From NCBI RefSeq assembly GCF_954871325.1, contig NC_088776.1, forward strand, positions 47,448,569 through 47,512,568: a DNA stretch of 64,000 nucleotides. Reading direction: 5' to 3'. Positions within the stretch are counted from its first letter, which is position 1. Every line of letters starts with the position of its first letter. Below, one piece after another: positions 55,130 to 64,000 of the stretch. The position numbers and the translations under genes were made by a program. The notes under the pieces are model-generated. The model made no database searches and was not told the origin of the DNA. It saw nothing but the letters and a program-made list of their open reading frames with translations. Origin of the DNA: Gordionus sp. m RMFG-2023 (taxonomy: Eukaryota; Nematomorpha; Gordioida; Chordodea; Parachordodidae).

Positions 55130-56362
55130 TGGCAATATTAAATTTACCTCTTTAAGATCTTCATAAATCAATAACCCATTAAATAATATTAAAAAAATAT
55201 AATATAAATATATATCATCATTGTAAAGATATTAAATAACATTTTTTTTATATATGATTTTATATTTTATTAGATAATTTGAAATTTAATTTTAAAAGTA
55301 AATATATAGTGTTAACATATGGTAGTATATTTTTGTCTCTCTAAGATATATAATTGTGAGATGTCCTATTATATTTTTTGCGAAGAGTATATACTAACTA
55401 CATGTTTTATGCAGGCTTAGATTTCGATTATACTAATTGGGTGCACCGAAAGCCAGATAAATTTTTTAAAAAAAATGATTCTCGCATTTATACATTACGC
55501 GACCAAAATGGATTTTGTAAAATAAAATTTTGGAATTGGACATTGGGCATCTTTTTTGAATTATCTATTATTTCTAATAAATGTAAATAACAAATGCATA
55601 ATTTTTCTAATTATAAAAAACTATTCGATTTTAATTTTTAGCATTAGACCAGGTTAGTTTCAAGGTAAAAATAGTATTCAGTTATTTCAAGTAGAAAAGT
55701 TTTTTTCAAAAAAAAATATGTTATACAAAAAATAATAATCGGTAAATAACAATGATATAATCCGAACCTTATGGCAAATTAATGCGGAGTGAAATGGTGA
55801 TAAATTAATACTAAAATTTTTAATTTAATTATAGATATCAGTTTTCCCTTTTTTTATTCCAATTTACTTAACATAACAATGTAATTATTAATAATTTTGG
55901 TATTATAAGATTTAAAATTTATAAACATTTATTTAAAATTGTATAATAAAACAAACCCTTTTAATTTTCATCAGTAATTTTTACCGTTAGCGTGGAGAGG
56001 TGTTTTTGCCACTCAGGGTCCCTCTGATATAATTTCCGATAAATTTAGGATAATATTAAATACATCAGTTCCTAAAGCCATGTCCGTGAAGTGCGGAACG
56101 ATACATTCTTATGCTAATATTTACTGGCTATGATTAAACCAGGCACCGGTTGGAATTATAAAATTTAAATTAACAAAAAACAGATTATAAGACGTGTACT
56201 TTTATTTAGTTTGGATTCCTTGTTGTTAAAATTTGCTATGTTTTATCCAGTGTTTAATAAAATCTTTACATTTATTGATCTCCATAATTTGTAATAACTT
56301 TTAAAATATATACGAAAATCTACCACAATAGAATAATCAATACATTTTATGAACGAGTTAAT
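55130..56362. other. Downstream spacer; one unassigned ORF at 55378-55590
   Basis: The 70-codon + frame at 55378 begins MRRVYTNYMFYAGLDFDYTN and continues WVHRKPDKFFKKNDSRIYTL. It has a more protein-like composition than the surroundings, but I recognise no domain. It could be an exon or a transposase piece. The rest is AT-rich 3' flank of the ZMYND8-like gene. Confidence 0.35.
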
Positions 56363-57640
56363 TTAACCCTCTATTGGGCGACATCAAATGATATAATTTT
56401 TAAAAAAACTTATTTTTGCAATTAATGAGCCCTTAATAAAGTAAAAATAATTTTTAAACTATAAAAAAAATTTCAGTATATGTATTTAAATACACAATGC
56501 GTGTAAAAAGTATTGTATTTCTTCAATTTCAAATCTAATACAAAATAAAGACATATAATTTTGTTATTTGATAAATAATATAATAAAACAAATTTATATT
56601 AATTTTCATGAAATAATTTAAAACTATCGTTTTTTGATGTAAAACAATGATAACCCACATTTGGTACAAATCACTTTCGTAACCAATTTGCACCCAGGGT
56701 TCTTGCATCGCGCCTTTTTACTATATTTTGGCCAATGTGCTCTTAGATCCTCTCGTATTTATTTCTGCGGAATAAAACATGTCGGCCCTCTGCGAGATTT
56801 TTCTTTATATTTGGTGTCAATTGATATTCGTTTTTTTACGCTAGCGTTCATATTTTTGTTACATATATAGAACTATCTCTGCTATTGAAATTTTATATGT
56901 TAATAATGGCGTCTGCTCTTTTTCCGGTGACTTTAGTTACAAAATCTAGTCTTTACATTAGCCAAAAATTTATGATCATCATATCAAGCATATGGAATAC
57001 TATACGGTGGTACCATTTAGGTGATCTTATGTGATTACATAAATCTACACCACCTATTTTTATTTTAAACATTTATTGCTGCTGGACACGGAATTTCAAC
57101 TCCAACAGGGTAAATACCTATATACGTACTTAGAATAATTACAGACCTATTATCATGCCATTTAGTAGCATGTAATTATACACCATTTATAGTTGCCTCT
57201 CGAAAAGATCCAAGCTCCATCTTTTTGAATTCTTTTTCAGTTGGAAACTGGCAATTATATTCTAAGCTCTCGCTGTAGCAATACTATAAATTCCCTTTTG
57301 GGCGAGCAATACTTGAAGTTCTTTACCACAGAACCAATTTATAGTGGGATGTTGGGTTCATAATATTTACTGGCCTATATTCTTTTCCCTTCTTAATGGG
57401 AATTATTATGAGCATATTGTTTTTAGAATATTTCCATTTAATTTTTCTATAATCTTTTGTTATTATTGTTTGCTCATCGCTATCAGAATCATCTAAATAT
57501 ACATAAAAAATTATATTTTATAATTTGCTTATAGAATTAACATCTGCTGATCTTTAATGAAGAATTTCTTCATCTGATGAACCAATAAGGTAGGAATCAG
57601 AATTATCTTCTGGAATACAGTACATTTTGACTATAGATAG
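56363..57640 (-). mobile_element. piggyBac-type transposon remnant
   Basis: The probable end TTAA followed by CCCTCTATTGGGCGAC (56363-56382) has the piggyBac form TTAACCCT. The minus strand holds a gutted transposase: an N-terminal acidic SDSYLIGSSDEEIL (57600-57555), DDSDSDEQTI and RPVNIMNPTSHYKLV, then a gap. After the gap come TKWHDNRSVIILSTYIGIYP (about 57165), CPAAINVY, MGGVDLCNHIRSPKWYHRIV (about 57040), FHMLDMMIINFWL, and the C-terminal RCKNPGCKLVTKVICTKCG (56700-56650). The opposite end is not identified. The central catalytic region is missing, so it is dead. Confidence 0.75.
56640..57625 (-). pseudogene. piggyBac transposase (PGBD-type), internally deleted
   Basis: MGGVDL.(N/D) with W..R.V.H.LD....N is the piggyBac C-terminal core. 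The final Cys-rich CKNPGC..........C..C finger matches the PGBD4 group. The region that should carry the first two catalytic aspartates is absent between RPVNIMNPTSHYKLV and TKWHDNRSV. The last expected Asp lies near MGGVD and is present. Frames are broken at several points. The + strand open frame at 56661-56870 is a shadow. Confidence 0.7.
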
Positions 57641-57644
57641 CAAA

Positions 57645-58144
57645 TAAAGAACATTTAATAATATAAAAAATATCAAAAAAGCCCAAATTCATATCGCATT
57701 TGTGCGCATTATGTATGTAGGTACACGTAACTTAAAATTTAAATTAACACTATTGATGAATATAACAATATATTTATATATAAAACATTTCTTTTACCTT
57801 TATTTAATAAGATTTTTAACTTCCTGTTCCTTAAAAATTTGTACAAGAGATGTGATATAATTTATAAATTGGAAAAATGCCATTGTTCGAAACTTGTAAA
57901 CTACGTATTTTAGAATTTTTATACTGATCGCTCTCTTTCATTTTTGACAAAATTAATTATAAAAATAAATAAAATATATATGTGTATCTAAATACAGTAT
58001 GCGTATTAAGCTGTAAAAAATTTTAAACTAAAATTTATACCTTTTTTTAATGGTATGTGTATTCAAATATGATATTATGATATAAAATTTTAAATAATTT
58101 TAGAAGCAATTGAGTTTTAGGCAAAATTTTTATTGTAAAACAAT
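57645..58144. other. No gene seen; AT-rich
   Basis: Contains GTGCGCATTATGTATGTAG (57702) and a short palindrome at 57995 (GTATCTAAATAC). No terminal repeat of the piggyBac remnant could be recognised. Confidence 0.4.
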
Positions 58145-58152
58145 CATAAAAC

Positions 58153-58877
58153 CAGGGATTTAAATCGATCCCGGAAAAGATAACCCATGTTTTTGGGAAA
58201 AAATTTGAACCCAAAATGAACCTGAACCCCGTTTATAAAATTTTATTTTCAAAACCCCGATCCGAACCCGGATTCAACCGAGTTCAGTGTATTGTTTAAA
58301 TTAATATAAGATATTTGTATAATTGTAAATACAAATATTAATAATTTACTTGACATTTTATAATATTTTCAAATTTTAAATTAAGTTAAGTGTTAATAAA
58401 TTTTAAACAACTTAATTCATTTACTCCATTTTTTAAAATTTATTCTCAAAGATTCCTATTGGATTGTTAATAAATTTTAAACAATTAAATTCATTTACGC
58501 CATTTATTTTTAACTTATTCTCAAAGATTTTAATTAGAGGAAAATGAAAGTGAACAAGTCAAATAAAAAATTATTATATTGGATATTGTTAATTTAAAGA
58601 AATACGTAAAATCAATACATGACTATACTTTGTATTTATAACTATATTTTGCCTATAAATAAAATAAAAAGTTTATTTTTTATACCAAATTTATGTCTAG
58701 TTTTTTAATTATGATTAAAATATAGAATATTTTTTTTTATCAATTCAAATATTCATAAATCCGAGCTGAACCCGGAACCAAACCCGAGTTCAAAAATATT
58801 TCCCTGAACCGAACCAACCAAATTTTTTTAACTTTAAACCGAACCCGGGCAAAAATTTTGCCGGGTTCGCATCCCTG
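58153..58877. mobile_element. hAT MITE G, 725 bp, perfect 8-bp duplication
   Basis: Begins CAGGGATTTAAATCGATCCC and ends CCGGGTTCGCATCCCTG, with identical flanks CATAAAAC (58145-58152 and 58878-58885). Both tips are rich in CCGAACCCGG-type units (58250-58285; 58762-58850), and the middle is AT-rich. No coding content belongs to the element. Confidence 0.88.
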
Positions 58878-58879
58878 CA

Positions 58880-59095
58880 TAAAACATTGAATACAATGTT
58901 CATATAAAATTTTATTAAATCGTATTCATGGTAGCATAATACTCCGACAGATGCCTTTTTGCGCAGATTATGGGCATGATTTACAATAGATTTATAGGAT
59001 TTTCTCTTTTTTCCAAATGGTCTCCCTAGCCGTCCATCACCCTCATAGAGCATCTCGCAATTTAGGCGTACTTTTCTCAAATTTTTATTATACAA
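58880..59095 (-). pseudogene. Unassigned basic ORF next to MITE G
   Basis: The minus-strand frame starts MYNKNLRKVRLNCEMLYEGD, continues GRLGRPFGKKRKSYKSIVNH, then AHNLRKKASVGVLCYHEYDL and NIVFNVL up to the MITE. The MITE's own bases extend the frame artificially past 58878. Taking out the MITE joins the frame to a stop directly. It is a basic, His/Lys-rich piece of unknown family, possibly an exon or transposon remnant. Confidence 0.3.
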
Positions 59096-59099
59096 AATT

Positions 59100-60342
59100 A
59101 TCCTCTAGATAATGGAATTAGATTTTTATTATTCATATTACTTTTATAAATAATCCAAGAATTTACTAGGACAATATTCAGTAACCCATAAAATGTACAT
59201 AATAAAATATACACTTACGTTTTTACTTATCATTCGTGATTTTTACGTGGGAAGTGTTCTAATACAGAAAATAATGATGATAAAAAAAAAATTTTATGGG
59301 AAAACACTTATTTTAGGTAAATATTTTTGATAAGTAAATAATCCCTCAATTCGATTTTTATTATATCATAATATACTAGGCAATCTAAAATCAAAAGGAT
59401 AAATAGCATAAAATATTTTGTAAAGAAGTTAGTAACAACAAAAGATTAAAATTGAGGAAATGTTTGCAAAAGCTGCCTTCGCAAGCAATTACTTCTACAT
59501 CACTAAAATTTTTTAAAGGAATTAACCTACTCGAAAAAAAATAACAGACCTCTCTTAGATAATTTAGACATTTTACACAGGTAATCTTTTTTATTCATAT
59601 ATAAGAGCTTTAAGAAAAAGTAAGCAAGTTGAAAATTTTAATGGATTTTATTTAAAAACAAAAGTTATAATGAATTTAATAATTATTTTACAACTAAAAA
59701 AATCAAGATCTCTAGTATTTATATAAAATAATGAGTTAAATTAAATAAGGTTTATACATAAAAAAGTTAAATTAATTAAGAACGAAGGTTGACAAAATAC
59801 TTTGAATCATGATCTATAGCGCTTTATCGAACAGAGCTACGCTAAGTATTCCTGATTTCCATCTAATGGAATTAAATTAAGTTGGGTGAAAAATTAAAAA
59901 AGAGGAGCCCCTGCACTTTTGTGGGCAAGCCGCATCTACTTTTGCACACAACAGTCCGAGAATTGTTATACATCCATAGGCTAAGAAAAAAAGAGTTGGG
60001 CAAAACAAAAGCCTATATCTGAGAACTTCAGTATAATGTAATTACTTTAAGGGTGAAAGGTGGCTAATTTTAAGTTTAAATTCTTTAGGGCAAGTCTTAA
60101 AAGATTACTATCGATATTGTGAGATTTAATTTTCATATCTATTGAATTTCGATTTATCCTAAAAGAACAAAATTTAATATATATTATTTAATTTCTGGTG
60201 AAATTAGATGTTCAATTTTAATATTTTATTCGATTAATATGGTTTTTAATCTTGATGTTATTTTTCTAGTGAAATATTTAACTCATTCATTTCTATAAAA
60301 AAATTAAATGTATGAACGAAGTATATATGTAATTTATAAATA
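59100..60342. other. No gene seen; AT-rich
   Basis: Short open stretches only. Around 59890-59960 composition rises (GAGGAGCCCCTGCACTTTTG), but no family match is seen. Confidence 0.45.
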
Positions 60343-61785
60343 TACTAGCTAATAACCAGTCAAGAATGACGGGTAATTAGTTAGTTTGTGTATACGGTAC
60401 TAAATATGCTTTATATTAGGAGAAAAAGAGATAATCTTGTTGTAATGTAACCCGTGAGCATTAAGGGTATTAGAAATATCAATCTGTGATAGGAATCATA
60501 TTGGGTAAAATTAAAAATAGAGATGCTTCAAAATTTTTGAATTTTTAATATGGGCTAGACATTGGTCTCAAAATTTTGTTTTGCAGACAGATAGGCCTGA
60601 TCAAAAAACCACGTCCCATGCAACTTTCCCAAAATTTTGCCATTTATTTCTATTGTTATTTAATAATAATGTCTTAAATTTAATTTATATTTAGAATAAA
60701 ATTTAAATTTGTGATAGAAATCATATTGAATAAAATTTAAAATAGAGATGCTTGGAAATTTTTTAATTTCATTGGCCTGAAAAATATTTTTGCAGACATA
60801 GCCAGGCCTGATCAAAAAACTAAGTCTCATGCAATTTTCATAAAATTTTGCCATTTATTTCTATTGTAATTTAATAACAATGTCTAAAATTTAATTTTAT
60901 ATTCCATTTATTTCTATTGTAATTTAATAATAATATCTTAAATTTAATTTTATATTTAGAATAAAATTTAAATTTGTGATAGAAATCATATTGGATAAAA
61001 TTTAAAATAGATATGCTTGAAAATTTTTTAATTTTAAATATGGACCAGACATTGGCTTGAAATTTTTTTTATCAAACCTGGCCAACCCATAATAATTTTG
61101 TAATTTTTTCCCAAGCCTGGAGATAGGTAAATCTTTGAAAACCATATTGTTGGGAAAATTTTCTCAAGCCCGCCAAAGACCATAATAATTTTGTTAGTTG
61201 AGAACTGAAATAAAATATATAAAAGTCATATTTCATTTTAAAATAAAATCAGAATATGAAAGTTGCATGGGCTTGGTATTTTAATCAGGCCTGGCGATTT
61301 GTGCAAAATAAAATATTCAGGCCAATGTCTAGTCCATATTTAAAATTAAAAATTTTTCAAGCATTTCAATTTTATATTTCACCCAATATGATTTCTATCA
61401 CAAATCTAAATTTTATTCTAATATAAAATTAAATTTAAGACATTTTTATTAAATTACAATAATAATAAATGGCAAAATTTTATGAAAGTTGCATGGGACT
61501 TGGTTTTTTGATCAGGCCTGGCTATGTCTGCAAATTTCAGGCCAATGTATAACCCATATTTAAAATTCAAAAATTTAAAAGTATCTCAATTTTAAATTTT
61601 ATCCAATATGATTTCCATCACAAATTTAAATTTTGATATTTCTAATACATGCTCACGGTATACATTGCAACAATTTTACCTCTTTTTCTCCTAAACTTTA
61701 ATATTTATATAAAATTTATTAATAAAGTTTATTTAGTACAATACAAACAAACTAAATAATTACCCTTCAACCCCGTCAGCTAGTA
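60343..61785. mobile_element. Large fold-back element with internal tandem units
   Basis: The ends TACTAGCTAATAACC and, inverted, TACTAGCTGACGGGG are followed by a shared GGGTAATTA.TTAGTTTGT. The left half (60455-61090) consists of about two and a half direct units of 240-260 bp, each with TATGGGCTAGACATTGG or a variant, GGCCTGATCAAAAAAC, TTTTGCCATTTATTTCTATT and GTGATAGAAATCATATTG. The right half (61250-61640) repeats the same text in inverse. The whole is a dispersed palindrome of about 1.44 kb. The open frame at 60660-60854 is translation of the repeat. Family unknown; TA duplication possible at TA|CTAG and CTAG|TA. Confidence 0.75.
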
Positions 61786-62166
61786 TGGTAATAAACGGCA
61801 AAATTTTAAAAATATCAGCAATTAATTAATATATATATAATTAATATTTAAAATTTAATTATATTCAAGTTGGTGCATGCTTAAAACATACGCCTTTGAA
61901 ACGGGAGGTTTGTAAAAAAATAACATTACACTATATAGTCTCCTAAAATTTTAAATACATTAGGAAGATACGAAAACGATCATGTTTTGATTATGAGATT
62001 ATATATTAGATTATTCAATGGCCTAATAATATAAATTAACAATATATATTAATATATAAATCGAATATCACAACAATAAAGAATAAATTAACATGCCAAG
62101 TCTTACATTATCTCATTATAGAAATCAACACACTATATAATTTACATTAATTATGATTAGTTCAAA
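61786..62166. other. No gene seen; AT-rich
   Basis: AT-rich sequence with TATATATA tracts; no open frame or repeat is supported. Confidence 0.4.
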
Positions 62167-62177
62167 ATGGGATTCTT

Positions 62178-62868
62178 CTATATCTGCCAAATTAGGGATT
62201 TCCCATTGGACCATGGGATGCAGGTTAAACCGTCAGGTCTGAGACCATCTTGTAGAGAGAGGTTTGTTGGTTCTAGAATGTTAGGAATTTTAGCTTTATT
62301 GAAAGCGTTATGGATGATTTTATTTATTGCTTTATGCCGGAGGTGGCGACCTTGGCTACGGGAGCAGTTTAGGCCGTGTCTTGCATTTGGTTGTACAGGT
62401 AGGTTGCAAAGACGCCACCTCCGGCATAAAACAATAAATAAAATCATCCATAACGCTTTCAATAAAGCTAAAATTCCTAACATTCTAGAACCAACAAACC
62501 TCTCTCTACAAGATGGTCTCAGACCTGACGGTTTAACCTGCATCCCATGGTCCAATGGGAAATCCCTAATTTGGGATGCTACCGGTGTCTCTTCCTTTCC
62601 CCCATCAATTAATTCAAATCCTCTTACTAATGGCGAAAATAAAAAAACCAATAAATACTCAACATTAAATAATTTTATTTTTCAACCCATAGTCATCTCA
62701 ACTAACGGTAATTTCTCCCAATCAACATATTCATTTTTAAAAATTTTAGCACTTAAAATTTTTAACATAACAAACGAAAAACGCGAGTCAATCTTCCTAA
62801 AACAAAAAATACAATTAGAAATTTTTAAACATAATTATACATGTTTTTTATGTACATTTTTACTATAA
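62178..62868. pseudogene. LINE C-terminal PD-(D/E)XK-like nuclease fragment with hairpin duplication
   Basis: The + strand reads RRHLRHKTINKIIHNAFNKA, KIPNILEPTNLSLQDGLRPD, GLTCIPWSNGKSLIWDATGV and a tail to 62868. The order RH..IN.I...A...A.IP...EP......D..RPDG...PW..G..L.WD is the C-terminal tail of a LINE group of invertebrates. RPD-x15-D resembles the KPD-x(12-14)-D of restriction-like endonucleases. Bases 62187-62348 are an inverted copy of 62413-62574 with about one mismatch, separated by a 64-bp loop, so the minus strand also gives ARHGLNCSRSQGRHLRH. No RT is adjacent. The minus-strand 2.9-3.96 kb fragment is the same LINE family. Confidence 0.7.
62187..62574. repeat. Near-perfect 162-bp inverted repeat (hairpin)
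   Basis: Arms 62187-62348 and 62413-62574 differ at about one position over 162 bp, around a 64-bp spacer. High identity suggests a recent inverted duplication, and the long hairpin would be unstable in cloning and in replication. Confidence 0.9.
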
Positions 62869-64000
62869 GCTCTCTTTAGAGCCATCGATATTTTTAAAAT
62901 TTACACTCATTTTTAATATATGACTTGTTTTGCTATTAATGTTATTGTTGATTTATTCAAACTTAACATGTGACCAATTATATAGACTTATATTAAAACT
63001 CAATGTATCTGCTGAAGAAATGTTTGCGATCAGGTTGCCAGATAAAAATTATTACATTCTATATTTTTGTAAAAAAAAAAAATAACATTCTATTTTACCA
63101 AATATAATCAATAATATTAATAATAAATGCACAATAAAGATCTGCAAAGCTCGGCTGTCGGGTAATTCATAATAAAAATCAGGCAGGCCTCGCAAATCTG
63201 ATTTTAAATTTTAATATATTTATTTAAATTTCAAGCTAATATTTTTATTTCGATAAATATAATTTGAGATTAAATTACAATGTTTATTTCTTTGTATTTT
63301 AAGAGCTGTCTAACTAAAATACTAAATCTATAAATAATATAGTAAATTTGCAGAAAATTAATCAAGTTATTTGTGATATGATCCAATTAAGGATACTCAA
63401 TGCAGATATCATACACGATTAATTTATAAGATGGTTGTTGTAAAATGGATAGTTATGGAGGAGATCTTTAATTGACAAAGATTAGATATAGTATAGATAT
63501 TAAAATTGTGATGGCGAAAAAATTCTACAAAAAAATTAACAGACCGGGGCGTATTTTTTGTAAAAAATGGGTTTTTTTTATAAAATTAAAATGCCTTACG
63601 TGATTATGTAGAAAGTATCCATGCTCTTATTAAAGTAGGAAAACATTTCTTAAAACTTTTTAATAACGAATGTATATATTGAATAAATTTACACATTATT
63701 AAATCCATTCAGAGAGTCGGTGGAATTTCTTTCCTCCCAAAAGAGATCAACAATAAATTCAGGATCATTATTTCGCAGTAAATAGAAACACATATACAAA
63801 TCAATAAATCTGATTGCTCATTTCCCTAAAAGAAAATATACAAAAAAAACTTGAAACATAGGTTTCCAATTAGTGGATTTAAAGTAATTTATTTTATTTT
63901 TATTAATAAAATTATATTTTAAATATTAGATATTAGCGACACTACTTTATCCGAGATTTCAAAATATTAAAATTGTTTCGGAATATATAAATTCGAATTC
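62869..64000. other. No gene seen; small MITE remnant at 63133-63197
   Basis: AGATCTGCAAAGCTCGGCTG and GCCTCGCAAATCTGA form the tips of a remnant about 65 bp long, probably the same family as the hAT MITEs at 38624 and 46033. The remainder is AT-rich to the window end, with an incomplete open stretch near 63700. Confidence 0.4.

Noticed and set aside
56661-56870. + strand ORF near the piggyBac end
   Set aside because: Shadow of the C-terminal Cys-rich finger of the piggyBac transposase on the minus strand.
62178-62651. Separate minus-strand gene at the LINE hairpin
   Set aside because: It arises because the inverted copy reads the same protein on the other strand. It is one fragment duplicated in inverted orientation, not two genes.
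1-64000. CRISPR array or operon-like organisation
   Set aside because: No spaced identical short repeats with unique spacers; introns, hAT and piggyBac elements and a metazoan reader gene mark this as an animal nuclear genome.

Overview
This window is AT-rich (about three quarters A+T by eye) nuclear DNA from an animal. The one intact host gene I can build is a ZMYND8-type chromatin reader (PHD, bromodomain, PWWP and MYND domains in that order). It lies on the + strand from 33868 to 55129 in 15 coding exons, all with GT/AG borders and matching phases, and gives 1871 residues. That four-domain order is metazoan, so an invertebrate is the best guess. The protein is rich in Asn/Lys/Ile and diverged from the human form, and introns run from 65 bp to 5.5 kb. 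I cannot name the phylum: fast-evolving lineages such as orthonectids, dicyemids, myxozoans, mites or flatworms all remain possible.

Layout. 1-33.8 kb is a graveyard of transposons with no host gene that I can support. In order: a hAT transposase remnant (1-2025); a LINE reverse-transcriptase fragment on the minus strand (about 2.9-3.96 kb); a Tc1/IS630-type transposase remnant (about 4.3-5.5 kb); a hAT-like element with a perfect 8-bp target duplication that itself carries a second insertion (7626-10874); a hAT with long inverted repeats and a ZMYM1-like transposase (11.2-13.2 kb); a fold-back MITE (13.55-13.9 kb); a short element with a perfect 8-bp duplication (15037-16165); a BED-finger fragment; palindromic MITEs; a second member of the first family (18487-23823) invaded by another hAT (19735-23092) whose transposase is present in two inverted copies; a mostly featureless 24-31 kb; and a 1.45-kb hAT with a perfect 8-bp duplication (31267-32717).

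33.9-55.1 kb is the ZMYND8-like gene. Its introns hold a hAT remnant, several MITEs and a Mutator-like transposase fragment. 55.1-64 kb holds a gutted piggyBac, a 725-bp MITE with a perfect 8-bp duplication, a large fold-back repeat (60.34-61.79 kb), and a LINE-type PD-(D/E)XK-like nuclease fragment folded into a hairpin.

The most interesting points are: a probable Asn-to-Tyr change at the acetyl-lysine anchor of the bromodomain; a 53-bp tandem duplication that copies a splice acceptor of the same gene; nested and mosaic hAT-like elements that share an internal module across two terminal-repeat families; and short-end sharing that ties palindromic MITEs to a likely parent hAT. I found no CRISPR array, rRNA or convincing tRNA gene. 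No new molecular system is established here; the novelty lies mostly in element architecture.
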